Source of the DNA: Lactobacillus sp. LL6
GTDB lineage: Bacteria; Bacillota; Bacilli; Lactobacillales; Lactobacillaceae
Assembly (NCBI RefSeq): GCF_007570935.1
Contig: NZ_VLLR01000001.1
Location: 806,001-870,000, forward strand
DNA length: 64,000 nt
Reading direction: 5' to 3'
Shown: piece by piece, positions 28,934 through 38,380 of the stretch
Position numbering within the stretch: the first letter of the stretch is position 1
How the letters are laid out: each line of letters opens with the position of its first letter
The notes under the pieces: generated by a model
Databases searched by the model: none
The model's input: only the letters and a program-made list of their open reading frames with translations
What the model was told of the DNA's origin: nothing
Position numbers and translations under genes: made by a program

Positions 28934-29828
28934 ACTTACTGTTAAAGGTGAATCTGGGAGACTAGATAAATATGTCTCTGAAAAGATTGATGAATTATCT
29001 CGTAGCAGAGTTAAAGAATTAGTTAACGATAACGATATTTTGGTAAATGGTAAGAAAGAAAAAGTTTCTTATAAAATTTCTGATGGGGATGTAATAAGTG
29101 TTACGGTTCCTGCAGTAAAACCACTTAATTTAGAAGCTCAAGATATTCCATTAGATATCATTTATGAAGATGAAGATGTAATCGTAGTTAATAAGCCTCA
29201 AGGGATGGTAGTTCATCCTTCAGCTGGTCATCCTGACCACACTTTAGTTAATGCTCTTTTATATCATACAAAAGATTTAGCCAAAAGTTCAGAAGGCTTT
29301 CGTCCAGGTATTGTCCATAGAATAGATAAAGACACCTCGGGACTTCTAATGATTGCCAAAAACATAAAGGCTCGTGAAAGCTTAGAAAGTCAATTGGCAC
29401 ATAAAACTAATAAGCGTCAATATCTAGCAATTGTTCATGGAAACTTTGGTGAAGAAGCTGGAAAAATTGACGCACCTATTGGACGCAATCCTAATGACCG
29501 TAAAAAAATGGCTGTAGTTGAAAATGGCAAAAATGCTGTAACACATTTTACTGTTTTAGAGCAATTTAAAGGCTATAGTTTAATTATGTGTCAATTAGAA
29601 ACAGGTCGAACTCATCAAATCAGAGTACATATGGATTATATTGGCCATCCAGTTGCAGGAGATCCTTTATATGGTCCAAGAAAAACTTTAAAAGGTAATG
29701 GTCAGTTTTTACATGCTAAGGTACTAGGCTTTGAGCAACCAACAACAGGTGAGTGGTTAGAGTTTTCAGTAGAGCCGCCACAGATTTTTAAAGATCAATT
29801 AGTACAACTTAGGAAACAAGTGATATAA
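28920..29828 (+). CDS. rluD: Pseudouridine synthase RluD family
   Basis: 302 residues. An S4 RNA-binding domain at the N-terminus (residues about 10-65, RLDKYVSEKIDELSRSRVKEL) precedes the catalytic domain, whose HRIDKDTSGLLMIAK motif (around residue 135) contains the active Asp. VNKPQGMVVHPSAGH and GRTHQIRVH follow family consensus. It modifies uridines in 23S rRNA, though the target here cannot be read off. The ATG at 28920 has AAGGA upstream; the longer frame from 28902 begins without a site. The stop overlaps the carA-like start (TAATG). Confidence 0.93.
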   Translation: MSKYELTVKGESGRLDKYVSEKIDELSRSRVKELVNDNDILVNGKKEKVSYKISDGDVISVTVPAVKPLNLEAQDIPLDIIYEDEDVIVVNKPQGMVVHPSAGHPDHTLVNALLYHTKDLAKSSEGFRPGIVHRIDKDTSGLLMIAKNIKARESLESQLAHKTNKRQYLAIVHGNFGEEAGKIDAPIGRNPNDRKKMAVVENGKNAVTHFTVLEQFKGYSLIMCQLETGRTHQIRVHMDYIGHPVAGDPLYGPRKTLKGNGQFLHAKVLGFEQPTTGEWLEFSVEPPQIFKDQLVQLRKQVI

Positions 29829-30883
29829 TGAAACGCTATTTAATTCTTGAAGATGGTAGTTCTTTTTCAGGAGAAGGAATTGGGTCAACTATTATTTCTA
29901 CGGGAGAACTTGCAATCCAAACTGGAAATTTTGGCTACCAAGAGTCGTTAACTGATCCTACAAATGCTGGTAAGATTTTAGTTTTTACAACTCCAATGAT
30001 TGGTAACACCGGTATTAATGCCATTGATTATGAAAGTATTGATCCCACCGTTAAAGGAATTATTGCTAGCGATATTGCTTGGAATATTTCTGATAGCGAA
30101 AACTTTCAGGATCTGGAGAGTTTTTTAAAAGAAAAAAAGATTCCAGCAATTTTCAATGTTGATACTCGAGCTTTAGTTCATCGTTTAATGGAAGAAGGAA
30201 CAATTAAGGCTTCGATTATGGATACTGATGATGCTCATGCTTTTGATCAAATCAAGGCTCTTGTTTTACCTAAAAACAAGTCGATGGCTGTTTCTACTAA
30301 AAATGCATATGCGGCACCTAATATGGGAAAAACTGTCGCTGTCCTTGACTTAGGGTTAAAACATTCTATGCTAAGAGAGTTATCCTTAAGACAAGCGAAC
30401 GTGACAGTCTTACCTTATAATGCTAAACCTAGTGATATTGAAAACTTGCGTCCAGATGGAATAATTATTTCTAACGGCCCTGGTAAGCCCGAAGAATTAA
30501 AAAATACATTAAAGCCAGTTTTCGATTATTTTTATGGAAAACTTCCCATTTTAGGTATTGGACTAGGATTTTTAGTTTTAAGTGATTATTTAAATTTTGA
30601 ACTTGTTAAGTTACCACAAGAATTTGATGGGATAAATTATCCAGTTATTGAACAAAATTCAAACCGAATTTGGCAAACTTCAATGGATATTGATCAGTTA
30701 GTTCTTCCTGATAGTATGCAAATGAATATGAACCAAGAATTTTTTGATTTGCATACTGATTTGTTAGCTGGATTTTGTAATGAAAAAGAAAAAATTATTG
30801 CTACTGCATTTAACCCAGAAGGAGCTCCCGGTAGCTTAGATGCAAATAGTATTTTTGATAAGTTTATGGATATGATGAAATAA
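29828..30883 (+). CDS. Carbamoyl-phosphate synthase small-subunit homologue, catalytic residues lost
   Basis: 351 residues, the length and domain order of CarA: an N-terminal domain (LILEDGSSFSGEGIG, FTTPMIGNTGIN, VDTRALV) and a class I glutamine amidotransferase domain. In active CarA the nucleophile elbow is G-I-C-L-G-H-Q; here it is G243-I-G245-L-G-F-L, so the cysteine is glycine (codon 30560-30562). The catalytic His of the H-P-E motif is Asn329 (N-P-E; codon at 30812), and only Glu331 is kept. The oxyanion- and glutamine-binding segments are not recognisable. The protein therefore should not hydrolyse glutamine. The frame is intact, overlaps rluD by 1 nt and precedes the CarB homologue by 16 nt. 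I would not name it carA without testing. Confidence 0.9.
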   Translation: MKRYLILEDGSSFSGEGIGSTIISTGELAIQTGNFGYQESLTDPTNAGKILVFTTPMIGNTGINAIDYESIDPTVKGIIASDIAWNISDSENFQDLESFLKEKKIPAIFNVDTRALVHRLMEEGTIKASIMDTDDAHAFDQIKALVLPKNKSMAVSTKNAYAAPNMGKTVAVLDLGLKHSMLRELSLRQANVTVLPYNAKPSDIENLRPDGIIISNGPGKPEELKNTLKPVFDYFYGKLPILGIGLGFLVLSDYLNFELVKLPQEFDGINYPVIEQNSNRIWQTSMDIDQLVLPDSMQMNMNQEFFDLHTDLLAGFCNEKEKIIATAFNPEGAPGSLDANSIFDKFMDMMK

Positions 30884-30899
30884 GAAAGGAGGAAGAGGG

Positions 30900-33800
30900 A
30901 TGCCTTTAGAAAATGATCTAAACAAAGTTTTAATAATTGGTTCAGGTCCTACATTAATTGGAAGTGTAGCAGAAATGGACCTTTTAGCAACAGATGCTAT
31001 TGATGCACTTACTGAAGAAGGAATTGAAGTTGTAATTGTTAATCCAAATCCAGCAACAATTTCTACAGATAAGCGTCCAGGAGTGACGGTTTATTTAGAG
31101 CCAATGACGCTGGATTTTTTAAAGCGAATTTTACGAATGGAAGAACCTGATGCAATTATTACTGCATATGGTTCAACAACCGGACTTAAGGTTGCTCATA
31201 AATTGATTCAAGACGGAATTTTGCAACAAATGCATATTAAACTATTAACCTTGAATCCACGAACTTTAGTAATGGGTAACCAACAAAAACGCACACAATT
31301 TTTACAAAAGCTAGGAATTGATGTTAATCGTTCATGGAAACTTGATGAAATTGCACATGATGATTTTGAATTTCGAGCCAAAAAAATTGAGGATGAAGTT
31401 TCGTTTCCAGTTTTAGTAACTAAATACCATAAATATGTCCATAATGAACATCTTGGATTTAAAGATGCTCAAGAATTAATGGCATATTTCAAAAAAGAAA
31501 GTCAAAGTGAAAACTTTTCATGGAAACATTATCGTTTAACTGAGGATTTATCTTCTTGGGAAGAAGTAATTGTAAATGTTATTCGAGATAAAGAAGGAAA
31601 TATTGTTTTTGTAAACTTTGCTGATTCTATTGAGCCAGTGGCCATTAACTCAGGAGACTCTGCAACTGTAATGCCGTCACTTACTCTAAATAATGATCAA
31701 ATCCAAGAAATTAGGAAAATAACTAAAAAAATTGCTACAGAGCTTAATGTTTTAGGTATTTTAAGTGTTCATTTTGCAGTTAAATATCATGGTACTCAGA
31801 TTCAAACTAAGGTTTTGACTATAAAGCCACGTTTGACTCGAAGTTCAGTCTGGATTCAGCGAGCAGGCTTATATAATGTAGGCTACATCGTTTCTAAAGT
31901 TGCAATAGGTTATACTCTTAATGAAATTACAGATCCTTTATCTGGTTTAAATGCCGCAATAGAACCTACTTTAGATGCAATTGCAATCAAAATGCCTTAT
32001 TGGTCTTTATCAAATTATGGCTCTAATCACTATAAATTAGGTAAGGCTATGCAAGCTAGTGGAGAAGCCATGGGAATTGGTCGCAATTTTGAGACAGCTT
32101 TTTTAAAGGGGTTATCATCTACGATTGATACTGATATTGCTTATTCTGTTTTTAAAAATGAATTTAATAAAGATATTCAAGAAATCAAAAGTGATTTAGG
32201 TGAAGCAGATGAAATGCATCTAATTAAATTATTAGCTGCAATTGCTAAAGAAATCCCTTATTCTGAAATTCAAGATATTACTCATTTGCATCCCGTTTAT
32301 TATCAAAAATTACGTCACCTAGTTAAAATAGCAACTCAAATTCATAACAACTTAAATAATGAGCTGCTAGAAGAAGCTAAAAAGCGTGGTTTTTCAAATG
32401 ATTTAATTGCTAAAATTGCCCATATTTCAATAAAACAAGTTGAAAAGCAAATAGATGAGTTAAATCTAGCTCCATCTTATCTTGAAATTGATGGTTCTGC
32501 TGGGATTTATCGTCCTAATGTACATGCTTTTTATAGTGGATATGGAGTTCAAGATGAAGTAAAGCCGTTGATTGCTGAAAAGAAGGTTTTAGTAATAGGG
32601 ATGCTACCATTACAAGTTTCTGTTACCAGTGAGTTTGACTATATGTTGGCTCATGCAGTACATGCTCTTCATAATAATGGTTATGCAACAATTTTATTAT
32701 CAAACAATGATGAATCTGTAGCTACAAGGTATAAAGATGTAGATAGAGTATATTTTGATCCAATCACAGTTGAAAATATACTTGCTGTAGCTAAAAAAGA
32801 AGGAATCAAAGATATTCTTTTGCAGTTTTCCGGTAAAAAAGTTAGTGCCTTAAGTCAAAAGTTGATTGACAATGGGTTACATATTTTAGGACGAGAAAAT
32901 ATTAACCCTCGTGATAAAATCAATCAATTATTGTCAGAACCCTTTAAAAAATTAAAACGTGTTCCATCACTAACTACGACTGATAAAGCTGAGGTTAAAA
33001 AATTTGTAGAATTGTACGGTTTTCCTTTATTAGTAGGTGGCATAAGTAAAGAAATTAAACAAAAATCAGCGGTTGTATATGATATGCCAGCTTTTGACAA
33101 ATATCTGACGGAAAATCAATTAGATGAAATCTCTGTATCTAGATTTATTGAAGGAAACAAATACGAAGTTACTGCTATTTCTGATGGTGAACATGTTACC
33201 ATTCCGGGTATTATAGAACATTTGGAGCAAACTGGTTCTCATGCTTCAGACTCGATTGCAGTATTTAAACCTCAAAACTTATCAAGTGATGGTAAAGCAA
33301 AACTGACTAAGTATTCTATTTCTTTAATAAAAAAAGTTGGAATGCGAGGTATCTTTAACTTGCATTATTTAAGAGTAGGAGAAACACTTTACTTATTACA
33401 GATTAAGCCATATGCAGGACATAATGTTGCCTTTTTATCTCAATCATTAGGTAAAAATATTACAGCTTGTGCTACCGAAGTATTAATTGGTAAAAATCTG
33501 CCTGAAATGGGTTATGAAGAAAAACTATGGCCTACAAATGATTTTATTCATGTTAAAATGCCAGTCTTTTCTTATATTAATTATAGTAGCGGAAATACGT
33601 TTGACTCGAAAATGAAGTCTTCAGGATCTGTTATGGGTCGAGATACGCATTTAGCTAAGGCTTTATATAAGGGATATGAAGCTAGTGATTTACATATACC
33701 AAGTTATGGTACGATTTTTATTTCTGTGAGGGATGAAGAAAAAGCACGTGTGACTAAACTAGCTAAAAGATTTGACCGGTTAGGATTTAAATTGATTGCG

Positions 33801-34079
33801 ACAGAAGGAACAGCTAATATGTTTGCGGAAGCAGGAATTACTACAGGAGTTGTAGATAAGGTTCATACTGATCCGCGGAATCTATTAGAAAAAATTCGTC
33901 AGCATAAAATCGTAATGGTAGTTAATATTACTAACTTGTCAGATGCTGCAAGTGATGATGCTACTCTTATTAGAGACCAGGCGCTCTACACACATATTCC
34001 AGTATTTTCAAGTATTGAAACGGCTGAATTAATTCTTGATGTACTAGAATCTTTGGCATTAACTACTCAACCAATTTAA
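30900..34079 (+). CDS. Carbamoyl-phosphate synthase large-subunit homologue, both ATP-grasp sites degenerate
   Basis: 1059 residues with the duplicated CarB layout: two ATP-grasp halves (about 1-400 and 555-935), the oligomerisation region between them and a C-terminal MGS-like regulatory domain (about 937-1055, TIFISVRDEEKAR and LIATEGTANMFAEAGI). In active CarB the nucleotide/metal ligands Gln, Glu and Asn sit in Q-F-A-V and E-x-N-P-R. Here they are His291, Thr307 and Lys309 in the first half and His822, Gln834 and Lys836 in the second. The glycine-rich loop after V-R-P-S is also replaced in both halves. It should not make carbamoyl phosphate. A strong site (AAAGGAGG) precedes the ATG, so it is well translated. 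Confidence 0.9.
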   Translation: MPLENDLNKVLIIGSGPTLIGSVAEMDLLATDAIDALTEEGIEVVIVNPNPATISTDKRPGVTVYLEPMTLDFLKRILRMEEPDAIITAYGSTTGLKVAHKLIQDGILQQMHIKLLTLNPRTLVMGNQQKRTQFLQKLGIDVNRSWKLDEIAHDDFEFRAKKIEDEVSFPVLVTKYHKYVHNEHLGFKDAQELMAYFKKESQSENFSWKHYRLTEDLSSWEEVIVNVIRDKEGNIVFVNFADSIEPVAINSGDSATVMPSLTLNNDQIQEIRKITKKIATELNVLGILSVHFAVKYHGTQIQTKVLTIKPRLTRSSVWIQRAGLYNVGYIVSKVAIGYTLNEITDPLSGLNAAIEPTLDAIAIKMPYWSLSNYGSNHYKLGKAMQASGEAMGIGRNFETAFLKGLSSTIDTDIAYSVFKNEFNKDIQEIKSDLGEADEMHLIKLLAAIAKEIPYSEIQDITHLHPVYYQKLRHLVKIATQIHNNLNNELLEEAKKRGFSNDLIAKIAHISIKQVEKQIDELNLAPSYLEIDGSAGIYRPNVHAFYSGYGVQDEVKPLIAEKKVLVIGMLPLQVSVTSEFDYMLAHAVHALHNNGYATILLSNNDESVATRYKDVDRVYFDPITVENILAVAKKEGIKDILLQFSGKKVSALSQKLIDNGLHILGRENINPRDKINQLLSEPFKKLKRVPSLTTTDKAEVKKFVELYGFPLLVGGISKEIKQKSAVVYDMPAFDKYLTENQLDEISVSRFIEGNKYEVTAISDGEHVTIPGIIEHLEQTGSHASDSIAVFKPQNLSSDGKAKLTKYSISLIKKVGMRGIFNLHYLRVGETLYLLQIKPYAGHNVAFLSQSLGKNITACATEVLIGKNLPEMGYEEKLWPTNDFIHVKMPVFSYINYSSGNTFDSKMKSSGSVMGRDTHLAKALYKGYEASDLHIPSYGTIFISVRDEEKARVTKLAKRFDRLGFKLIATEGTANMFAEAGITTGVVDKVHTDPRNLLEKIRQHKIVMVVNITNLSDAASDDATLIRDQALYTHIPVFSSIETAELILDVLESLALTTQPI

Positions 34080-34120
34080 AGGGTAGTTTGAACTATTATT
34101 GCATAACTTTTCAACATATT

Positions 34121-34168
34121 AAAAACACAGATAAGTTCATGAGGCTTTAAGAACTTATCTGTGTTTTT
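34121..34168. terminator. Bidirectional terminator between the carB-like gene and rqcH
   Basis: Perfect 18-bp stem (34121-34138 with 34151-34168), 12-nt loop, A and T runs at the ends. It separates convergent genes. Confidence 0.9.
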
Positions 34169-34198
34169 GTGTAGTGATTTTTAATGAATGCTGCAAGC

Positions 34199-35890
34199 TT
34201 AATCTATTTTCTTGGCCATAATTTCCTTTTCTTCAGGAGTAACTTCAATTGAATTTTGACCTGTATAAATTACAAAACCAGGCTTTGCGCCATTAGGTTT
34301 TTTAACGCGCTTATCTTGAACATAATCAACTGGTACATGAGCTGAGAGTTTACCTTTAGAAAAGTAGGCAGCAATTTCAGCTGCTTCTTGAATATCTTGG
34401 TCACTAGGGTTATCATGTTGCAAAATCACATGTGACCCCGGCATATTCTTTACATGGAACCAATAGTCAGACTTATTTGCCTTTTTAAGAGTTAACCAGT
34501 CATTTTGGTAGTTGTTTTTTCCTACTAAAACTGTTTTACCAGAAGAAAGCTTAAATTTGTTTAGATTGCGTTCAGTAATCTTTTTACGACGCTTATTAGT
34601 TTGCTTTTTACGAAGATAACCCTGATTAATTAATTCATCAGTAATTTGTTCAATATCCTGCGGATCAGCATTATCAATTGCAGTTTGAATAGAATCAAAA
34701 TAGCGTAAATTGTTTTCAGCTATTTGAATTTGTTCATTGACATGCTTAATTGAATCGCGCAGTTTTTTATATTTGGTAAAATATTTTTGAGCATTGCGAG
34801 CAGGAGAAAGAGCAGGGTCTAACTTGACTTCGATTGGATTATTATTGTCATAATAATTAGGAAGAGCAACTTTAGTCATACCGGGTTTAACCATTCCTAA
34901 ATTAGCGTTTAAAATTTCGCCACGGATTCGATACCCTTCAGAATTTTCTGCTACATCAAGTTGCTTTTTAAGTTTGATGATTTTCTTAGAAAGTTTCTTT
35001 TGTTCATTTTTAACTATACGTTCTACTTGGCTAGCACGCTGTTTTACCCAATCACGAGTTGCTTGGTATTCATAGAACTCATCAAGAGCATGATTGAGAC
35101 TAGGATCAGAGCTTTCTTTTTCTAAATCTAAATGATAAGGCAAATAACTGAATATCTTACGTTTGTTTTTGGGAGTTTTAAGAACAAAACCTCTAGGATT
35201 ATCAAATTGATCAAAAAAAGTTTTAAAAGAAGAGTAGGTATAAGAGTCTTCTAAATAACCGCTAAGTTCCATACGATCATCGCGGTCAAGACCATCTAAT
35301 TCTTTAGTAAGTTCTTCTCCTGTAGAATATTTACTTTTTAATTCATTAAATTCTTTTTCTTTAATATTTAATCCGTTGATACCGGGTTTAAGTGGAGGGA
35401 GCTCATATTTAGCTTTTGGTAATAAAATACGAGCACGGTTTTCATCAGGATTGATTCTTTTAAGCAAATCAATGATATGACCATCTTGTTGATCGTACAA
35501 AATCACATTACTGTGGCGACCCATTAATTCAACCGATAAAACCAATTCTACTTCGTCCCCGAGTTCATTACGGTTGCTAAAATGAAAGTTAATAATTCTG
35601 TCTACTCCGATTTGTTCAATTGATTGTAAAACTGATCCTTCTAAATACTTTCTAAGTACCATTACAAAGGTAGGAGCTTTATCAGGATTGGAAATAGATT
35701 GCTTAGTTAAGTAGATCCGTGGATATTGCGCATTAGCTGAAATAAGCAATTGTTTATTTTTGCGATTTTTTCTAAATACTAATACCAAATCTTGTTCAAA
35801 TGGTTGGTAAATTTTTGATAAACGTCCGTCTATGATTTCTGGACTTAATTCATGTAATAAGCTATGGATAAATAAACCATCAAATGCCAT
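34199..35890 (-). CDS. rqcH: Ribosome quality control protein RqcH (NFACT / FbpA family)
   Basis: 563 residues. RqcH binds stalled 50S subunits and adds C-terminal alanine tails to nascent chains. The NFACT-N domain begins MAFDGLFIHSLLHEL with the ELSPEIIDGRLSKIYQP segment; a coiled coil with Lys/Glu (around residues 285-310 and 375-400) follows, then the NFACT-R domain with SDYWFHVKNMPGSHVIL (around 470). Older annotation calls it fibronectin-binding protein. The ATG at 35890 has GAGGTG upstream. It is convergent with the carB-like gene. Confidence 0.94.
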   Translation of the reverse strand: MAFDGLFIHSLLHELSPEIIDGRLSKIYQPFEQDLVLVFRKNRKNKQLLISANAQYPRIYLTKQSISNPDKAPTFVMVLRKYLEGSVLQSIEQIGVDRIINFHFSNRNELGDEVELVLSVELMGRHSNVILYDQQDGHIIDLLKRINPDENRARILLPKAKYELPPLKPGINGLNIKEKEFNELKSKYSTGEELTKELDGLDRDDRMELSGYLEDSYTYSSFKTFFDQFDNPRGFVLKTPKNKRKIFSYLPYHLDLEKESSDPSLNHALDEFYEYQATRDWVKQRASQVERIVKNEQKKLSKKIIKLKKQLDVAENSEGYRIRGEILNANLGMVKPGMTKVALPNYYDNNNPIEVKLDPALSPARNAQKYFTKYKKLRDSIKHVNEQIQIAENNLRYFDSIQTAIDNADPQDIEQITDELINQGYLRKKQTNKRRKKITERNLNKFKLSSGKTVLVGKNNYQNDWLTLKKANKSDYWFHVKNMPGSHVILQHDNPSDQDIQEAAEIAAYFSKGKLSAHVPVDYVQDKRVKKPNGAKPGFVIYTGQNSIEVTPEEKEIMAKKID

Positions 35891-36041
35891 TTATATCACC
35901 TCAAAACATCAATTATTATAACATAGATAAAGAAGATGGCTAATTATCTGACTATGATAAATAAGGTTTACTAAACATAATCCCATTCAAATATTCAAAA
36001 TATGTTATAAAATGTTATGTAATATTTTTATCTTTTAGGAG

Positions 36042-36075
36042 AACAACACTTATCAAATAGTGGTACAATGTTGTT
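36042..36075 (+). promoter_or_regulatory. Inverted repeat upstream of marR, possible operator
   Basis: AACAACA (36042-36048) and TGTTGTT (36069-36075) flank 20 bp that include a TACAAT (36064-36069) -10-like box. This is the usual position for self-regulation by MarR proteins; not more than suggestive. Confidence 0.35.
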
Positions 36076-36102
36076 TATTAGTTTTATTTGGGAGAAATAT
36101 AA

Positions 36103-36504
36103 ATGGATGTTTTGTCGTTTAGCACGATTTCAGATTTTATCAATAAAGAAGTCAATAACCAGTGTGGACTAAATGTCTCACAAATGCGAATATTATTATT
36201 TTTCGATAAAAATAATAACGAAAAAATCACAATGGGAAAAATGGCTCATCAAATGGACATTTCTTTATCAACGCTTAGTCGGCAATTGCAACAGAATAAA
36301 ACTCGCAAACTTGTAGAAGTAACACGTTCTGAAAAAGACACAAGCAAGCATATTCATCTTAACTTAGAAGGATTAGAAAAAGTTAATGAATTAAAGAAAG
36401 AGCTATGTTTGATTGAGCAAAAAATATTTTTTGACTTAAATAAACAACAACAAAGTGAATTTTCACATGAGTTAGAATCAATTATTGAGAGCATATCTTG
36501 TTAA
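36103..36504 (+). CDS. MarR-family transcriptional regulator
   Basis: 133 residues, the winged-helix size of the family. The helix-turn-helix reads TMGKMAHQMDISLSTLSRQLQQNKTRKLVEV (residues about 45-76 in pieces: MGKMAHQM, STLSRQLQQ), followed by the wing VTRSEKDTSKHIHLNLEG. It binds DNA as a dimer; the inducer and target are unknown. A degV gene follows 70 bp downstream with its own promoter-like sequence, so the two may or may not be linked in regulation. Confidence 0.85.
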   Translation: MDVLSFSTISDFINKEVNNQCGLNVSQMRILLFFDKNNNEKITMGKMAHQMDISLSTLSRQLQQNKTRKLVEVTRSEKDTSKHIHLNLEGLEKVNELKKELCLIEQKIFFDLNKQQQSEFSHELESIIESISC

Positions 36505-36574
36505 AGTCGTCACATGTATTTTTTTGTGTTATAATTTTTCTATATAATTAAATAGAATGGAAAGGGTTAAAGAA

Positions 36575-37453
36575 ATGAAGATTGCATTAGTTACCGATAG
36601 TACTAGTGTCTTAACTGAAAAGGAAGTTAAGGACAACAATGTAATCGTAGCTCCAATTCCAATTATCATTGGTGATAAGGAATATTTAGAAGGGGTTAAT
36701 ATTACATCTGCCGAACTTTTTGAAACCCAAAAGCAAGGTGCAGCATTTCCTAAAACTTCACAGCCAAGTATGGGAGATATGCTTGCGTTATTCAATAAGC
36801 TTCATGAAGAGGGCTATGAAGCAATCATTACAATTACTTTATCAAGTGGTATTTCAGGCTTCTACAGTACTTTAGAAAATATGGCACGTAATTATCCAGA
36901 ATATGGATTATACCCATATGATTCTAAAATGACAGTTCGTCTTCAAGGATATTTAGTTTTAGCAGCTGCTAAAATGATTAAGAATGGACTTGAACCACAA
37001 GAGATAATCGCTAAGTTAGATTCTATTAGATCTACTATTGATGAATTATTCGTTGTAGATGATTTAAAGAATCTTAGTCGCGGAGGACGCCTTAGCAACG
37101 CTAGTGCCTTTATTGGAACGATGCTTCACATTAAGCCACTTCTTACTTTTAATGAAGAAGGTAAGATTATCGCTTTTGATAAAATTCGTTCCCTCAAGCG
37201 TGCTGTAGCTAAGGTAGAAAATATTGCTTTAGAGCGTACTAGCAAGTTAGATTATAAAGACAAATTGCGTTTCTTTGTATTTCACTCTAATGATGCAAAG
37301 CAAGCTGAAGGAATCAAGGAATTTATCGAAGAGAACTTTCCGGGGATGCCAATTGATGTAGCAGAATTTAGTCCTGTAATTGCTACACACTTAGGAGAGA
37401 AATCCATTGCTATTGCTTGGATGGTAGATATTGATAAAATTGATTTAAACTAA
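36575..37453 (+). CDS. degV: DegV family fatty-acid-binding protein (copy 2)
   Basis: 292 residues. The DegV features are ALVTDSTSVL, TSQPSMGDM, LSSGISGFYSTL, DDLKNLSRGGRL and SPVIATHLGEKS, giving the fatty-acid pocket and carboxylate clamp. It presents fatty acids to FakA. The ATG at 36575 follows AAAGGG with about 9-bp spacing; the ATG at 36557 overlaps that site. It differs clearly from copy 1 at 4.7 kb (about one third identity by eye), so the two proteins probably bind different fatty acids, as do multiple FakB proteins in Gram-positives. Confidence 0.9.
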   Translation: MKIALVTDSTSVLTEKEVKDNNVIVAPIPIIIGDKEYLEGVNITSAELFETQKQGAAFPKTSQPSMGDMLALFNKLHEEGYEAIITITLSSGISGFYSTLENMARNYPEYGLYPYDSKMTVRLQGYLVLAAAKMIKNGLEPQEIIAKLDSIRSTIDELFVVDDLKNLSRGGRLSNASAFIGTMLHIKPLLTFNEEGKIIAFDKIRSLKRAVAKVENIALERTSKLDYKDKLRFFVFHSNDAKQAEGIKEFIEENFPGMPIDVAEFSPVIATHLGEKSIAIAWMVDIDKIDLN

Positions 37454-37454
37454 T

Positions 37455-37484
37455 AAAAAAGACACCATTCGGTGTCTTTTTTAT
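37455..37484. terminator. Bidirectional terminator between degV and the arginase-family gene
   Basis: Perfect 12-bp stem (37455-37466 with 37471-37482), 4-nt loop ATTC, with T runs on both strands. Confidence 0.9.
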
Positions 37485-37493
37485 ATTCTATAA

Positions 37494-38351
37494 TTAATTA
37501 TCAAATATAGAAGTGTCTTTCATTAGGTCTTGTAATTGTTTAGCACTCCAAGGCAAAAATTCAGCAATTGTAAATCCTACTAAATTTGTTTGCAGACTTA
37601 GTTCTGAAATTGTTTTCCATACACTTTGTCTATCAATTATGCCTATAGCAGCATTGGAAGGGATGTGGGTTAGGGTAGGATTATTAAAATATGTTGCATA
37701 AAAAGTATGCGGGTCCATAATATCCATGTCTAAATGGATATAAATATTGTCAAATTTATTCTGTTTAATCCAATTGGAAATTAAACTCAAGTCTAATACA
37801 GCATCTTTTTGAACTAAATAATTGATATGCAAATTATTTAGTTCTTCCTTTTCTTGAAAAGTAGGTTCTTGCAAACCAGCATAGAAAATTTGCTTATTTG
37901 TTAAGGGATGATTGACAAACTTAGCAAGCTCTGAATCACCTCGATTTAATAAATTCCCTAAAACCATGGCATGTTCATTATAAAACATTTCAGGATTAGA
38001 TATGTCAGGGTGAGCATCAAACCAAATAACACCTAAATTATCATAATGCCCGTTAAGATAATCAATAGGTGCTTGGGAAACTAGGCAGTTTCCACCAAAA
38101 GTGATGATTTTATCAGGTCTTTCTTCATTGATGATCTGATAAGTTTTAGACATTGTGCTTTTTATAATATTTTGACCATATACGCCATTTTCTTTTGCTA
38201 ATTTTTGAGGGGAGTCGGGTACAGAAATTTTAATTTCTTTTTGATTATTATTTATTGGAGCAATGACTGATAATATTTGCGCCCCTAATTTATATACTGG
38301 ATTATTACCAGCTTGCCAATCAGGAATTTCTAATCTAATTGTTTTGTTCAT
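37494..38351 (-). CDS. Arginase/agmatinase (ureohydrolase) family protein
   Basis: 285 residues. The Mn-binding motifs are FDAHPDIS (D-x-H-x-D, around residue 115) and HLDMDIMDP (D-x-D, around 200). The first ligand motif, usually GGDH, is GGNC (around residue 86), so the His ligand is Cys and the Asp is Asn. A C-containing variant is known in some ureohydrolase relatives, so activity on an amidino or guanidino substrate is possible but not assured. It follows the VOC gene by 29 bp on the minus strand, in an apparent xerS-VOC-arginase unit. Substrate unknown. Confidence 0.82.
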   Translation of the reverse strand: MNKTIRLEIPDWQAGNNPVYKLGAQILSVIAPINNNQKEIKISVPDSPQKLAKENGVYGQNIIKSTMSKTYQIINEERPDKIITFGGNCLVSQAPIDYLNGHYDNLGVIWFDAHPDISNPEMFYNEHAMVLGNLLNRGDSELAKFVNHPLTNKQIFYAGLQEPTFQEKEELNNLHINYLVQKDAVLDLSLISNWIKQNKFDNIYIHLDMDIMDPHTFYATYFNNPTLTHIPSNAAIGIIDRQSVWKTISELSLQTNLVGFTIAEFLPWSAKQLQDLMKDTSIFDN

Positions 38352-38380
38352 AGTATTTTCCTTTTTAAAAATCTTCTAGC

